Source of the DNA: Owenia fusiformis
Lineage: Eukaryota; Annelida; Polychaeta; Sabellida; Oweniidae
DNA length: 64,000 nucleotides
Direction of reading: 5' to 3'
Assembly (NCBI GenBank): GCA_903813345.2
Contig: CAIIXF020000012.1
Location: forward strand, 3,267,318 to 3,331,317
The notes under the pieces were generated by a model. The model did not search any database. It worked only from the letters and a program-made list of their open reading frames with translations, and was not told the origin of the DNA. Both the position numbers and the translations under genes were made by a program. Positions 1-10,992 of this stretch are shown here, in pieces (within the stretch, counting starts at the first letter, position 1; every line of letters begins with the position of its first letter).

Positions 1-173
1 GATTTTCTTCAGAACAGTGACGACATAGCAACCGCACAAAATCATATTGCATTGAACGCGTTTAAAAGCTTTTCATCTTTATTGTTGAATACTTTGCATA
101 AACAAAGCATGCAACTCACTTAAAGCATGTTTGTTATTCCCGTACAAAGGGTAACTTGTGAAGCGTTTGATTG

Positions 174-295
174 CGTCATCATTTATTGCGCAGCTCTATA
201 CGTCCATAAGTGTGATATTCCTATATAGGGTATCTATACTTACGAATATCACACTGGACGTATGGACGTATAGGGCTGCGTAATAAATTATGACG
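174..295. repeat. Palindromic MITE-like inverted repeat
   Basis: Two arms of about 48 bp (174-222 and 244-295) are near-perfect reverse complements, sharing the core CTATACGTCCATA and AGTGTGATATTC, around a 20-bp spacer. It lies in the intron just before the first visible vWA exon. It has the size and shape of a small non-autonomous DNA transposon; no target duplication was resolved. The rest of 1-343 is AT-rich intron with nothing else recognised. Confidence 0.7.
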
Positions 296-343
296 TATAA
301 TCTATATATAAGTGAGTTGCGAATTTCTAATTATATCTTGCAG

Positions 344-3300
344 ATCCATGTTGTACCGCTGATGTTGTTTTTATACTGGACCGCTCCAACAGTATTAGAA
401 AACCAGATGTTGATCGCCTTTTGGAATTCTTTGCTGATTTCATTGATGCACAACAGAAGATTCTTCAACCTAAAAAGAAGGACAGACATGAAGGATTACA
501 GGTTTAAGTCTACAGCAAATATATAATGAGAAAGTTCGGTCTGATTCTCGCGATTTTCTATTTAATACAAGTCTTTAAATCCCACTTGGGTAGCAACACA
601 ATAGAATTTGCTGTGGTTTATTTTTAAGAATGTATGGTTTTATCAAAAAGAAAGTGCATTATTTTTCTATTGTTTTTAAAGAATGTACACTTGGCAAGCT
701 ATCAAAAACAAGTGAGACATAAATGACCATTGACAGTTTTTGATAGTTTTCATTCCCTAAAAACAATATACAAAAATACATGTACCCTTCTCTTGTTACT
801 GTGCATTCTTTAGAATAAAACAATTTATCAATTTTTGTTGCTATCTACATCATTGATCTTACCTTACTTACAAATATTCTGCTGTATTCAAATTCAATGT
901 TCTAGACTGGACAGTCACCTGTAGTGCACTGACAGCTAGACTAATTATAGCCCACTCAGTCACTTACATCAACTCACACTCATGAGGTCAATGCAACCAA
1001 CTCTTTTTGTTGTTACAATTAATTGGCTATATAACAACAAATTTTAACCAACAAGAGCAAGGGTCATTGTGAGCCTGGTTAAAGTTTGCAAAATTCACAG
1101 TTTGAATAGTCAATACAAAAGAAATCACATTTTCCGGATTAAAGACCTTTTAACTGTAATATAATAGACCCTTTGCCTGTGATAAGAGTCTGTGTGATTT
1201 AAGTAAGATAAAGCATTCGAATTCGATTTGATAAGAAATAATAACCTCAAGCCTTCGGTGTATTATTTCTTATAAAACCTCATTCTTATGCTTTATCTAG
1301 TACATAAAATAACCCCAAAACAAACTGATCCCAAGAAACTAGTGTAGCAAAATGCAATTTTGCAATAATTTATTTCAAATATATCTGCATCGATTAATAA
1401 CATTTTTTTGCTTTTGTATAATGTAAGACCTACTAAAAATCCTGGTTTGCTTTTTAATTGATGTTTGTTTGGCGTATTCTATTTTACATTTAGATCGCTC
1501 TTTTGACGTATGGACCTACCGTTGAAGTTCACTCAAGTTTGGGACAACATGGGAAAGCAGGTCTGATAGACGTTGCGAAAAAAATCCCAAGGACGACTAA
1601 CAAATATACATCTACCCATCTGGCTTTAGGTAAGTAACACACAGATGTGCGTCTACGTCACCTATGTGGTCTTAGGTAAGAAACACACGGATATGCGTCT
1701 ACGTATACCCATCTGACTTTACGTATACCTACATGTATGTGGTCTTAGGTAATGAAAAAATAAACATACGTATACCAAATCTGCAATATGATCAAAGTTA
1801 AGAAACACACAAATCTGGTATTGTCATTGTGTAAGGAACAAATATTTATTTAGCCTAAGGTTAGGAAAAAAAAGGACACCAGGTATTAAAACGTTGTTTT
1901 CAAAGGAAGCATATGAATAACTATTTTCTCTCCGTTATGGAAAAAATGAACTTTTAACCAAACGCATTACCAAATTTGAAGATTATCCTTCATCACTCGC
2001 AAAGTTAGTCCATGTTCGTTTCGGACGGAAATGGGTGATGGTACTAAAACAGGCCAGGCCTGTCTCCCCAAAATAATGAAACATTCAGATGTTTATCTAA
2101 TTGTCTATCAGATTATAAAACTATTTCTTACTAATCACTCACAGAGTTACTGTATTTCATGTTTATCTTAGTAAAACTTTTTGCGACACGCATCATCTAA
2201 CTTTCTTTGCTTAGTTAAAAGAAAATCATATGTGTAGCACCTAGCTAACTAGCTTTAGGTAACTTAAGGGAATTTTGAAAAAAATGTAATGCATATATTA
2301 CACATATTAAATACATTTCGAAAGTACAAGATCTTTTTTACATAGACAAGATATTTTTCTCGTATTAGATATTTCACATATAATATAGTTTACATGTATC
2401 AAAAGTACAAGCTTTTTAAATGTACTAAATATTTTATGCTTTTTTCACGTTAAGAAGCAGCAGGTCATCAATTGAATGGGAAAAGGGCGAGAAAGGAACC
2501 ACACGTAAGGAAAATTGTCGTCATAGCAACCGATGGTCGCACATGGAAGGTGAATGAACGTAATGTTGATAGCGGAGAAGACACCATTGCAGCAGCCAGA
2601 AAGTTAAAGAAAGATAAAGTAGAAATATATGTTGTTGGTAAGAAATCCATGTTTGTAGTTTGTTTACGTATTAGAGGTGAGATTTCGAATCAGACCTAGA
2701 GTAGCAGCATCTAGTTGATAAGCGAAGATTGAGTTCAATATTACTTTTAATTTTCTCCTAGAGAATTGGTTGGTTTCTGTTTCTGTCATCCTTCGTAAAA
2801 AGGCAAAACAAAAATATGCTCCATTGTCACAACCGGAAGTTCTCTTTTAGACCACGTGATAAAAGATGATTGATGATCAAAGTAAAAATGACCTTCCTAA
2901 TATAATTAAGCGAAAGAAATACAAACATAATTAGCTTTAATAGAACACTGTCCAAATGGGAATTCGTGTTGTTAAACACACTGAGGGGTAAACATTCAAA
3001 TCAATCAGACAAAGCACCAATATGATTGTGAAAAGGCCTTCTTGGAGTTGAAAGCCTATTTGCCTTTTTTATTTAACACTATTTTGTATTAAAGTTTCTT
3101 CAAGACAAATAAGAAATTCACAAGGCTGTTTTCATACACCATGCACCTTATATTTTGACTCTTATTACCTAAAGGATGGTACCTAGATCAAGATAGAAAT
3201 AATAAAGTAACACAGACAAGCTATTTGAGCCCAGATCTGATTGACAGATGCTATGCCCTTGATACATGTAGCTGGAACAATCGCTCATTGCGCAGCTCTG

Positions 3301-3845
3301 ATATTGGAATTTTCTCCATGCAATATTTAATTTTTTCCTCAAATCTTTTATATTTGTACCACTTGCTAATGATACCTTTTGGTTAATTTCTTGGGACACC
3401 CGATATTTTAACATTGCGTCAAATGCTTAAATCATAAACAAACATTTTAGGACTCCCCAACCACGATGAAAATAACGATGGTTATGAGAGGGAATGGAAA
3501 CACATGGCTTCAAAGTCAATTAATTGCACGATTGTCAACATGCAAAAACTGGATGAAAATGGAAAAAGAGAAAGCTTTGATCAACTCAAATATGTCGGAA
3601 TTCATCTCACCGAGGAAATCTGCACAAACAGTAAGTAAGACACAGGGAAAAACGTACAAGGGATCCGCATATAATCCGCATATCTTAATTTCCCCTCTGG
3701 CCTACATATTGTATAAAATACACTCAAAATGAACAAGTCAAATGTGTGTTGGGAATGCACGAGTTACAATTTTCTTAACTTAAGTTATTATGTATATTCT
3801 GACATTTCAGGAAAAGGAATAAAGTGCCGTTGGAATGAAGAGTGA
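344..3845 (+). CDS. von Willebrand factor A (vWA) domain protein, 3' five exons (5' partial)
   Basis: The coding exons are 344-501, 1494-1629, 2455-2637, 3451-3630 and 3811-3845 (stop TGA). They join in one frame through AG/GT sites (phases 1,0,1,1,1) to give about 230 residues. Exon 1 has the vWA opening strand and MIDAS motif DRSNS (DxSxS). Exon 2 has the strand IALLTYGPTVEVH and a Thr (KYTST) at the second MIDAS position. Exon 3 has VVIATDGRTW, giving the third MIDAS Asp, and EIYVVG closes the last strand. Exon 4 carries the final helix, ending in LTEEICTN, and exon 5 a short Cys-containing tail. So one complete vWA domain with all metal ligands is visible. Such domains bind protein ligands through Mg2+ or Ca2+, as in matrilin- and collagen-type extracellular proteins. 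The signal peptide and any other domains would lie left of the window. Exon 3 may start at 2455 or 2458 (tandem acceptors, same frame). The specific family is not identified. Confidence 0.85.
1207..1300. repeat. Short palindromic repeat in vWA intron
   Basis: The left arm (AGATAAAGCAT ... ATAAGAAATAATA, about 1207-1245) is the reverse complement of the right arm (TATTATTTCTTAT ... ATGCTTTATCT, about 1259-1299), with a few mismatches. It is consistent with a tiny fold-back or MITE insertion. The rest of this roughly 1-kb intron shows nothing else. Confidence 0.55.
1621..1760 (+). repeat. Tandem reiteration of vWA exon 2 end and splice donor
   Basis: The exon-2 donor context TTAGGTAAG (1626) recurs at 1672 (46 bp on) and, as TTAGGTAATG, at 1745 (73 bp on). 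The sequence around them is also repeated (ACACACAGATGTGCGTCTACG versus ACACACGGATATGCGTCTACG). The middle copy also holds a degenerate exon end, TACCCATCTGACTTTA. Only the first donor preserves the reading frame into exon 3. Confidence 0.7.
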
Positions 3846-3925
3846 TGACTCGTCAGTTAAATCTTTTCCTGTATTTGGTGTGTTTAAAAAATTCAAAATA
3901 TGATTCCTACTAGTTTTAACAATAG

Positions 3926-3931
3926 AATAAA
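3926..3931 (+). promoter_or_regulatory. Candidate poly(A) signal of the vWA gene
   Basis: The first AATAAA after the vWA stop codon lies 81 nt downstream, in AT-rich DNA. Position and motif fit a 3' end near 3950. No transcript data are available. Confidence 0.5.
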
Positions 3932-4294
3932 TATTTTTCAATATTGCAATGTTTTTTTGCTTGTTTCGTCATATATCGAGTGTCCCAGAAAGATTGAACT
4001 GCTATTTGACAGGTATTTTTCTCAATTGCAGATTAATCGAAAGTATTGCAAATTAAAATTGAGCATTTTGTGGGAATTATCAGCAAGTCTTATAAATATA
4101 AAAGAGATTGGTAAATAATTGACAAGTCATACGTTACAAGTAGAGTAGTCCATTGTGTTCCGCAACTAGGTATCACTACATGTACATAAATGTCTCTGAT
4201 AAAAATTACATTTTAAAATGTGAATTATGTGTATATCCTTACTTAACCGTTACTTTATCTTACATCCCACAAAGTCAAATGGTATAAAATGAAG
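3932..4294. other. Short AT-rich intergenic stretch ending in a target-site duplication
   Basis: No gene or repeat was recognised between the vWA 3' end and the LTR element. The last four bases (4291-4294, GAAG) are repeated immediately after the element (11890-11893, GAAG), giving a 4-bp target-site duplication. Confidence 0.7.
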
Positions 4295-5168
4295 TGTTAC
4301 GTTCGAAAATAACAGAAAGTAAAAACAGCAATTAAAATATGATAACAATATATTTATATTTTGAAAACTAAATAATATAACAATAATATAAAGGAGGTTT
4401 AATACTTAAGTGATGTCCAATCAAAGATACGGCTTATTCTTGATGTCGAAAAATGTCGTTGACGATCCTTGGGAATGTTCCAGATCACGAAATGTTTCAA
4501 TAATCGTTCATAGTTCTCCAATGTTTGTAATAATCCAATAATGTTTGTTGTAATCCTATAATGTTCGTATCCAATAATGTTTGATGATAATCCACAAATG
4601 TTTGATGATAATCCACAAATGTTTATGATAATCCACGAATGTATATGATAATCCGTATATAGTGAGTGTTGTAATATATGTCCATATAAAGTCCTCAGGT
4701 TGTATGTTTGCACTGTTATAAATGTTCCCAAAGTAGGTGTCTGTAATTTTCTGCTAAGAAGATGTCCTTTTGATCAACTTTGAAATTCTGCTTTATTTAG
4801 TTCCTTTGAGATGTCCAGTTATGATTACTTAATTATCTGCTAATGAGAGTCACTGTGCTGTTCTTTTTATAATGTGAAAGAATTATCCAGAAATGAATCT
4901 TCTGGAACTACATCTTGATTGGACATCTTTAGTGACATGATTCAATCTGATTAAATGTTTACTAGTTTCCGAATATTCTAGAAGGTCAAGAGTTAATGAG
5001 TCATTCAGTTCAGTTTTGTTTACAAGATACAGTGTATAATGTCATTGTGACCTTGACCCAAGATCTCCAATAAAGAATAGCTCAACATATACAGCAAACA
5101 TACATTACAAATTAAACTATAGGTGAATATAGTAGAATATAATATACATGTAGCTCACTACTGTAACA
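4295..5168 (-). repeat. 3' LTR (874 bp)
   Basis: This is a direct repeat of 11016-11889 with a constant offset of 6,721. I saw no mismatch in a line-by-line comparison. On the - strand it carries TATAAAAAG (4863-4871) followed by AATAAA (4792-4797), a plausible promoter and poly(A) pair. A 110-codon ORF inside it (4399-4731) is repeated in the other LTR and is not considered a gene. Confidence 0.97.
4500..4665. repeat. Degenerate ~20-bp tandem repeats inside the LTR
   Basis: About six units built on AATGTTTGATGATAATCCAC run in tandem, with some units shortened or substituted. The same block occurs at 11221-11386 in the other LTR. By position it falls downstream of the predicted poly(A) signal (U5 side) in the element's orientation. 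Confidence 0.75.
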
Positions 5169-5180
5169 CCTCCCTCCTTA
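5169..5180 (-). other. Polypurine tract
   Basis: Read on the - strand, the bases directly upstream of the 3' LTR are TAAGGAGGGAGG. This purine run abuts the LTR's TG, as expected for the plus-strand primer of an LTR retroelement. Confidence 0.85.
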
Positions 5181-6646
5181 AAAGAAAAGTTTTGAATGCA
5201 ATGAAAAACTTTTACAATAATATCTTGAGTAGCGAGCGTTACAATTTCTAAAAGTGAGGTTGAGACTTACATAATATTTGTTTACAATAGTCTTTTTATG
5301 TGCAGTATGTTTACAAGTATATAATACTTTCTATCGTTACAGTGTGAGTACAATCTAATAACATATGATGTTCTTATAATCCCATACTACAATAATATCT
5401 ACATAAGTTATGCATTAAGTCATAAATACAATACACGCAATAGATCATATAACATGTACAATAGCATACATTTTTGAGTCTGACAAACACTAAACTAGTA
5501 CAATGTTTTAAATTATCACATGATCTTATGTAAGTATTTCTAATAGTACACTCTGATGTTATCAAGTAATCTTGTGACACTATCTAAAGATTACCTATAA
5601 TGCTCACATAATCTAGATACAATCTTATAGTTCATATAATATCAATTTCACTATTTAGGCAAATGTTTTTGTATATTGTTAAAATAAAGTGACAGTTATC
5701 ACAAATCTCTAATTTGCCTACCATATAATATAATCTTCATGAGTTAATCATTATAATTTACAATATCTGACTCTTGAATAACATACATGCTGGGTTTTTA
5801 ACAACGCCGTCCTCTATGAGGACGTAAATAAATAGTCATGGACGCAGAAAAAAATTGTTGGTGCGTTCTTGGGACGCATTACTCACCATAGGTTGCAAAC
5901 AAATGTTATTTTATATGAAAAACGTCCCTAATTGGCGAAAACATATCAGAAATAAAATTGTCGAATGAAAAAAATAGAAAGTAAATTATTTTAGGTCAAA
6001 CGGCATTTTCTCCAAGTTTAACCCAATAAATCAAGCTTATACAACTTAAACTTAAAAAATATAGTATAACTTACCTTAATAATACTTATTTTGCTGAAAC
6101 AATATGATAAAACCGGTACATTTTGGTCAAAATGTGGCCGGCTTTGCAAAAAGATTTCGATGTGAGAAGTGATATAAACACTGCCATCTTTTGGATTTTA
6201 TAGTTAGTTTTTTGCTTAGAGAAATCAGTCTACACACGTGCCATCTATATTCAGATATACAGCTATGATTACATTGAATTGCATTGACTGGGGTTTAGAA
6301 TTTGACATGGGATTAAATATGATGATTATTTAGGATATACAAAATGTGAGAATATTAAAATTGAAATTTAGAAATGCATCAAGGCAAGCTGTTGAAAGAC
6401 TTCCTGGAAATGCTTAGATTGCTCAATTTTGAAGGTATAAATATAGAAATTTTCTGTGGGGAGGCTCAGGCCCCTCTTTCATGTCTTTAGAGTTCGCTTC
6501 GCTTGCATGAATTGGGTCAATTGGGTCTATATAATTAATGTTTTTGCAAATAATTTTTAATTTTAGGATAGAATCTGAGTATTATTAATTGAATCATAAA
6601 GTCACGAGGTAAAGGGTATTATCATGCCACGCCCTCCTAAAGTTAA
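5181..6646. other. Non-coding 3' internal region of the LTR element
   Basis: AT-rich sequence with no ORF that can be tied to a retroelement and no YxDD-type reverse-transcriptase motif on the - strand. In a complete Gmr1-like element this is where RT and RNase H would be expected. Together with 7535-7966 it accounts for about 1.9 kb of apparently non-coding element DNA. Confidence 0.7.
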
Positions 6647-7534
6647 GAGGTACACTCCCCTCCATAAGTTTGGCAACCTTTTTTCTCCATTGAACTACGT
6701 GTTAAAGCCTCTTTACGTTTGAATTTTTATTAACTTAACCGGCGTTGAAATAACTAATAATATTGATGGAAACGTAACTTGACTTTATTTCCAATACCTC
6801 CAAATTTTCTCAATTTTTTTCCTCAATTACAATAGGTCGAAAATTGATGATAAATTTGATGAATTTTTGAAAATCGTCATTCCCATGTAATCCAATGGGA
6901 AATGGAGGGTTCGGGGCAAATCAGAAATCAGGATATCTTTTCAGTAAAAGATTCAGCAAAAAATATTTTCATATAGAAAATTGAATTATCTAACTTTTTT
7001 GAACACCAAGTGTATAGTTTATCTGATGAATATTAAAGTTACAGCTCTTCAAAGTCATTTTTGAAAATAATTTTTCGCCTCCTGTGTTATTTCAATGGGA
7101 GAGGCTTTTTGACAAACGATTTTGACTTTAAAGCCCTATAACTTTGTTGAACCTGAAGAAACATATCAATTTTTTGTTAAATAAAGTTAGCAAATTCAAT
7201 TACCTGCCTAACTCGTATTTTTTGCAAGGACTCGGATGGATGGATATTCTGTCATATGACTTGCGGCAAACCTACCATTTCCCATTGGTTAACATGGGAA
7301 TGTAGATTTTCAAAAATTCATCAAATTCATCATCAATTTTCGACCTACTGTAATTGAGGAAAAAAATTGAGAAAATTTGGAGGTATTGGAATTAAAGTGA
7401 AATTACGTTTCCATCAATAGTATAAGTATTTTCATCGCAGGTTAAGTAAATAAAAATTCAAAGGTAAAGAGGCTTTAACACGTAGTTCAATGGGGGGAAA
7501 AAGGTTGCCAAACTTATGGAGGGGAGTGTACCTC
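6647..7534. mobile_element. Fold-back element with ~260-bp terminal inverted repeats, nested in the LTR element
   Basis: The left arm, 6647-6907, and right arm, 7274-7534, are reverse complements over about 260 bp (GAGGTACACTCCCCTCCAT at the left end, the matching complement at the right end). There are scattered mismatches and small indels. The 366-bp centre has no coding sequence. Arms of this length with no transposase define a fold-back or MITE-type element. Flanking bases show no obvious target duplication. Confidence 0.85.
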
Positions 7535-7966
7535 CCAGAATGGGAAAACACATACCCCTGGCTGCAGTATGTTGCAGGCCAAGGAATGCGGTGCAGTTTA
7601 TGCATCAGGGCTGGAAAGAGGAACATTTTCACCAGCCCAAATGGGTGCAAAGACTTTCAAATGGCCTTGGATGTGACATTCTGTAACGCCTTGTGTATAA
7701 ACGTTACTTATTCATCATTTACACTTGTACAATCTGACCCCAGGGTCTAAATACATGCAATAAAAACATGATAAAGCAACATAAAGAATACATGTTTATT
7801 AAGTGTTTCTCTTTTTTCAATTGGGACCCACTTTTTTTGGGAGGGACCCCAAATTTTTATAACACTGGGTCCCCGGGACTCACTTTTCATAGTCCCTATT
7901 GAAAACGCTGTACATGTATAGTTGTCATTGACATACAAGTTTGGCCTATGAGCTAAGAGCACAAGC
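7535..7966. other. Non-coding remnant between the fold-back element and the integrase end
   Basis: There is no recognisable domain. A stretch near 7825-7905 is rich in alternating GGGACC/GGTCCC-type words and looks like a dispersed repeat rather than coding sequence. The 84-codon ORF crossing it on the - strand has no retroelement motif. Confidence 0.5.
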
Positions 7967-10903
7967 TCATGTTGAGTAAAGAAATTTATCACGCTCAACA
8001 TACCTTTTCATCATGTGTAGCTCTCTACACCTCACAGGAGTAGTTCTATCAATGCAAATGAAATCATTCAGCACTGAGTCAGATTGTAAGTCAGATATGA
8101 GCTCCTTTGGTAGCCCAACTAATGTGAAATTGTTGATTTGTGATTTCACAATATACTTGGTTTTGCTATTTCTAAGCATAAGGTGTGATTTTATTTCTAG
8201 AAACTGTGTGGCCATAGACAGAATAGTGAGCAGATATTGATTATAAGATTTTGCTTTTGGTAATGGACCAACACAGTCAATAAGAACCTTACTGAATGGT
8301 TCATCAAATGCAGGTATAAGTTGTAAAGGAGCAATTGAGGTTTTCTGGTTAGGTTTCCCTACCATTTGACATGTATGGCAAGACCTACAATACTCTTGGA
8401 CATCTTGTTTTAATTTGGGCCAATAGAAATGATTGAGTATTTTATGGTATGTTTTAGTTACTCCTAAATGACCTGCCATGCGAGAATCATGAGCTAGACT
8501 CAAGATTTCCTTATGATATGATTTTGGGACAATAATTTGATGCACAATTGCCCAATCGTCTTCAGGGGAAGCTTCAGGAGGTCTCCACTTTCGCATTAAT
8601 ATGCCATCCTTTTTGTAGAAACAAACAGGGACCTTGTCAGCTTCATCAATAGTAAGACATCTTTTATGAAGATCAATGAGTGATGGATCATGCTCTTGTT
8701 CATAGATTAACATGTGTTTAGAATGAGGATCATTTTTCAAAGAATCACTATCAGAAATAGAGGATGAAACCTCAGAACTAGAAGAGGATGAAACCTCAGA
8801 ACAAGGAGGGGGTGAAACCTCATGAACACTAGCAGAAGAAGATGAAACTTCATCAGAACTAGCAAGAGCGGGCGAAACCGCATTAAAATAGTGATCCTGC
8901 TTAGAAGGTGAATCACCCCTGGCAATAGGCTTTTTCAATGAAGAATATGCCTCATTAGATCGCTGCTTGGCTTGAACAATAGGCTGTTTCAATGAAGAAT
9001 TTGCCTTTAAAATAGGATAAGGACCATCTTTAACAAGTGGTGAGTGACATTCATCATCAAACAAGGAGCTTAAAAACCCACTATCAAAGTCATCTCCCAC
9101 AGACGAATCCCCGCTATTAGCTAACTTTTTAGCCATAGCCCTAGTAACAGCACAAGCAGGATATATATCAGAGTCCTCTTGGACAGAATCCTCAATAGAA
9201 CAAGGCTGATCTGAAACAATGGGGTCTAATGATACCTTACCCCCAGCTAAATCATTGCCTAAAAGCAATGCGACTCCTTCAACAGGAAGTTGTGGCCTAA
9301 CACCAACAATAACTGGCCCTTTGACTAACTCAGACGTGATATGAATACGATGGAGGGGAACTTTAGTAAATCCTAATTCAATGCCTTGCATCAAAATATG
9401 GGTACCTGTGAATGACTCCTCAGATAAAGGAAGGATGCCTTCTAACAACAAAGTCTGAGATGCACCCGTGTCTCTAAGAATCTTAATTGGCTTTGAATTG
9501 GTACCATCACTTGACAGTGACACAGATCCTTCGGACATGAAAGGCTTATAATCCTCCATAATATCACCATGAGTAGATTTCTCAGTATGAGTATATGAAT
9601 CCCAAACAATGGGCTTTCTTGAAATGGGAACAGTAGCACAACCATTTGAATGAGCAGAACCAGACATTTCTCTTCTATTCTTAATCCTATAGCATTCAGA
9701 AATAAGATGACCAGGCTTTTTACAATAATTACAGGTGACGTTTGATTTTGGACCTGAAGAATTTGATTGATCTGATTTTGAGCTAGAATTCTGTGATGAA
9801 TTAGACTGGTCTTTTGCTTTGTTTGATGCATTTGATGATGAGGACTGATTTGATTTAGAGTCATATGAAGGTTTGTTACCTTGATAACCTCTAAAGTTAG
9901 AATTACCTTTGATAAAACTACCCTTATGAGTAAGAGCATAATCATCAGACAGGGTGGCAGCTTGACTTAAAGTTTCTACCTTGTGTTCATCTAAGTAAGT
10001 TCTAATGTGATATTGAACACAGTTTTTAAATTGTTCTATTAGCATAAGCTCTCTGAGCTTTTTAAATTCTTCAGATACATCCTTAGAGACAAGCCACCTG
10101 TCAAAAAGCTGCTCTTGCTCTCGAGCAAACTCAACATGGGTTTGGTCACTCTGTTTGTGGGCATTTCTAAATTTCTGTCTGTAAGCTTCTGGCACTAGTT
10201 CATAAGCTTTAAGAATTGCATTTTTAATTAGGTCATAATCAGAGCATGCTTCTGCTGAGAGAGAGGCAAATATTTCACTCGCTTTACCAATGAATACACT
10301 CTGAAGCATAACTGGCCATGCTGATTTAGGCCAGTCTAGGCTCTGAGCGACTTTTTCAAAATGTGTAAAGTATTTATCAACATTTTTCTCTTGAAATTTA
10401 GGTACAAATTTGAGAAATTTTGAAGCGTCAAACCTATTTTCAAAATGCTGATGCATAGTAGCATGTTCCTCAGTTTTGGATTTAGCTTCTATCTCAAGAC
10501 GTTTTAATTCAATTTCTTTTTGAATTTCTTGTTCTCTTATTTCTTTTTCATTTTGCATTTCTTGTTCTCTTAATCTTATTTCTTTTTCATTTTGCAATTC
10601 TTTCTCTCTCAATTCTCTAATTTCTCTTTCATTTTGTTGTTGTGTTCTAATTTCAAGCTCTCTTAATTCAAGTTCTTTGAGCCTAATAGGATCAACTTGC
10701 TCAACATGCTGGGCTGGCTGCTCAGGCAGAAGTGATTCTGCGACCAAATATTGAAGTACAAAGTTTTTAATTGTATCCTTTTTGTATGAGCTTTTGACTG
10801 ACAGGCCAACATGTTTTGCAATTGCCAGAAGTTCAGTTTTCTTTAAATCATCAAATTCCTCCAAAGAGGGCGCTTCTAAAAATGTCTCAACCTCAAAACT
10901 CAT
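7967..10903 (-). CDS. Gag-protease-integrase polyprotein of the LTR element (RT absent, integrase decayed)
   Basis: An uninterrupted 978-codon ORF whose ATG lies 90 nt inside the primer site. In order it has: a Glu/Arg-rich coiled coil (about 70-150); a capsid-like helical region (about 160-340) with AYELVPEAYRQKFRN, of the gag type related to vertebrate SCAN domains; a Ser/Asn-rich linker; a CCHC zinc knuckle CNYCKKPGHLISEC (about 390); and a retropepsin site with DTGAS (about 477) and ALLLGNDL. A Ser-rich linker with repeats follows, then an HHCC integrase zinc finger (about 805-845) and the integrase core start with DCVGP (about 875) and a second Asp in ISDLQSD about 62 residues on. The C-terminal end is poorly conserved, with no convincing DDE glutamate context. 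Reverse transcriptase and RNase H are missing. The intact frame over gag and protease suggests recent constraint. Confidence 0.9.
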   Translation of the reverse strand: MSFEVETFLEAPSLEEFDDLKKTELLAIAKHVGLSVKSSYKKDTIKNFVLQYLVAESLLPEQPAQHVEQVDPIRLKELELRELEIRTQQQNEREIRELREKELQNEKEIRLREQEMQNEKEIREQEIQKEIELKRLEIEAKSKTEEHATMHQHFENRFDASKFLKFVPKFQEKNVDKYFTHFEKVAQSLDWPKSAWPVMLQSVFIGKASEIFASLSAEACSDYDLIKNAILKAYELVPEAYRQKFRNAHKQSDQTHVEFAREQEQLFDRWLVSKDVSEEFKKLRELMLIEQFKNCVQYHIRTYLDEHKVETLSQAATLSDDYALTHKGSFIKGNSNFRGYQGNKPSYDSKSNQSSSSNASNKAKDQSNSSQNSSSKSDQSNSSGPKSNVTCNYCKKPGHLISECYRIKNRREMSGSAHSNGCATVPISRKPIVWDSYTHTEKSTHGDIMEDYKPFMSEGSVSLSSDGTNSKPIKILRDTGASQTLLLEGILPLSEESFTGTHILMQGIELGFTKVPLHRIHITSELVKGPVIVGVRPQLPVEGVALLLGNDLAGGKVSLDPIVSDQPCSIEDSVQEDSDIYPACAVTRAMAKKLANSGDSSVGDDFDSGFLSSLFDDECHSPLVKDGPYPILKANSSLKQPIVQAKQRSNEAYSSLKKPIARGDSPSKQDHYFNAVSPALASSDEVSSSSASVHEVSPPPCSEVSSSSSSEVSSSISDSDSLKNDPHSKHMLIYEQEHDPSLIDLHKRCLTIDEADKVPVCFYKKDGILMRKWRPPEASPEDDWAIVHQIIVPKSYHKEILSLAHDSRMAGHLGVTKTYHKILNHFYWPKLKQDVQEYCRSCHTCQMVGKPNQKTSIAPLQLIPAFDEPFSKVLIDCVGPLPKAKSYNQYLLTILSMATQFLEIKSHLMLRNSKTKYIVKSQINNFTLVGLPKELISDLQSDSVLNDFICIDRTTPVRCRELHMMKRYVERDKFLYST

Positions 10904-10992
10904 TTTCGATTAATTGCTGTCTTCACAATTTTAAATGAACAAGTTTTGGATTTTGAATTTAAAATATTTGTATTCTAGCTTGTTGTAGTTGG

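Noticed and set aside
290-526. 78-codon ORF on the + strand
   Set aside because: It runs out of frame over the true vWA exon (344-501), whose frame gives the MIDAS motif and correct splice phases.
4399-4731. 110-codon ORF repeated identically at 11120-11452
   Set aside because: It lies wholly inside both LTRs and reads through the tandem repeats there. Identity reflects LTR identity, not protein constraint.
7747-8001. 84-codon ORF after the integrase end
   Set aside because: No retroelement or other motif. It crosses a dispersed repeat-like stretch of GGGACC words.
9442-9945. 167-codon ORF on the - strand, and 62-codon ORF at 8737-8925
   Set aside because: Both are alternate-frame shadows of the gag-protease-integrase ORF, with low-complexity composition and no motif.
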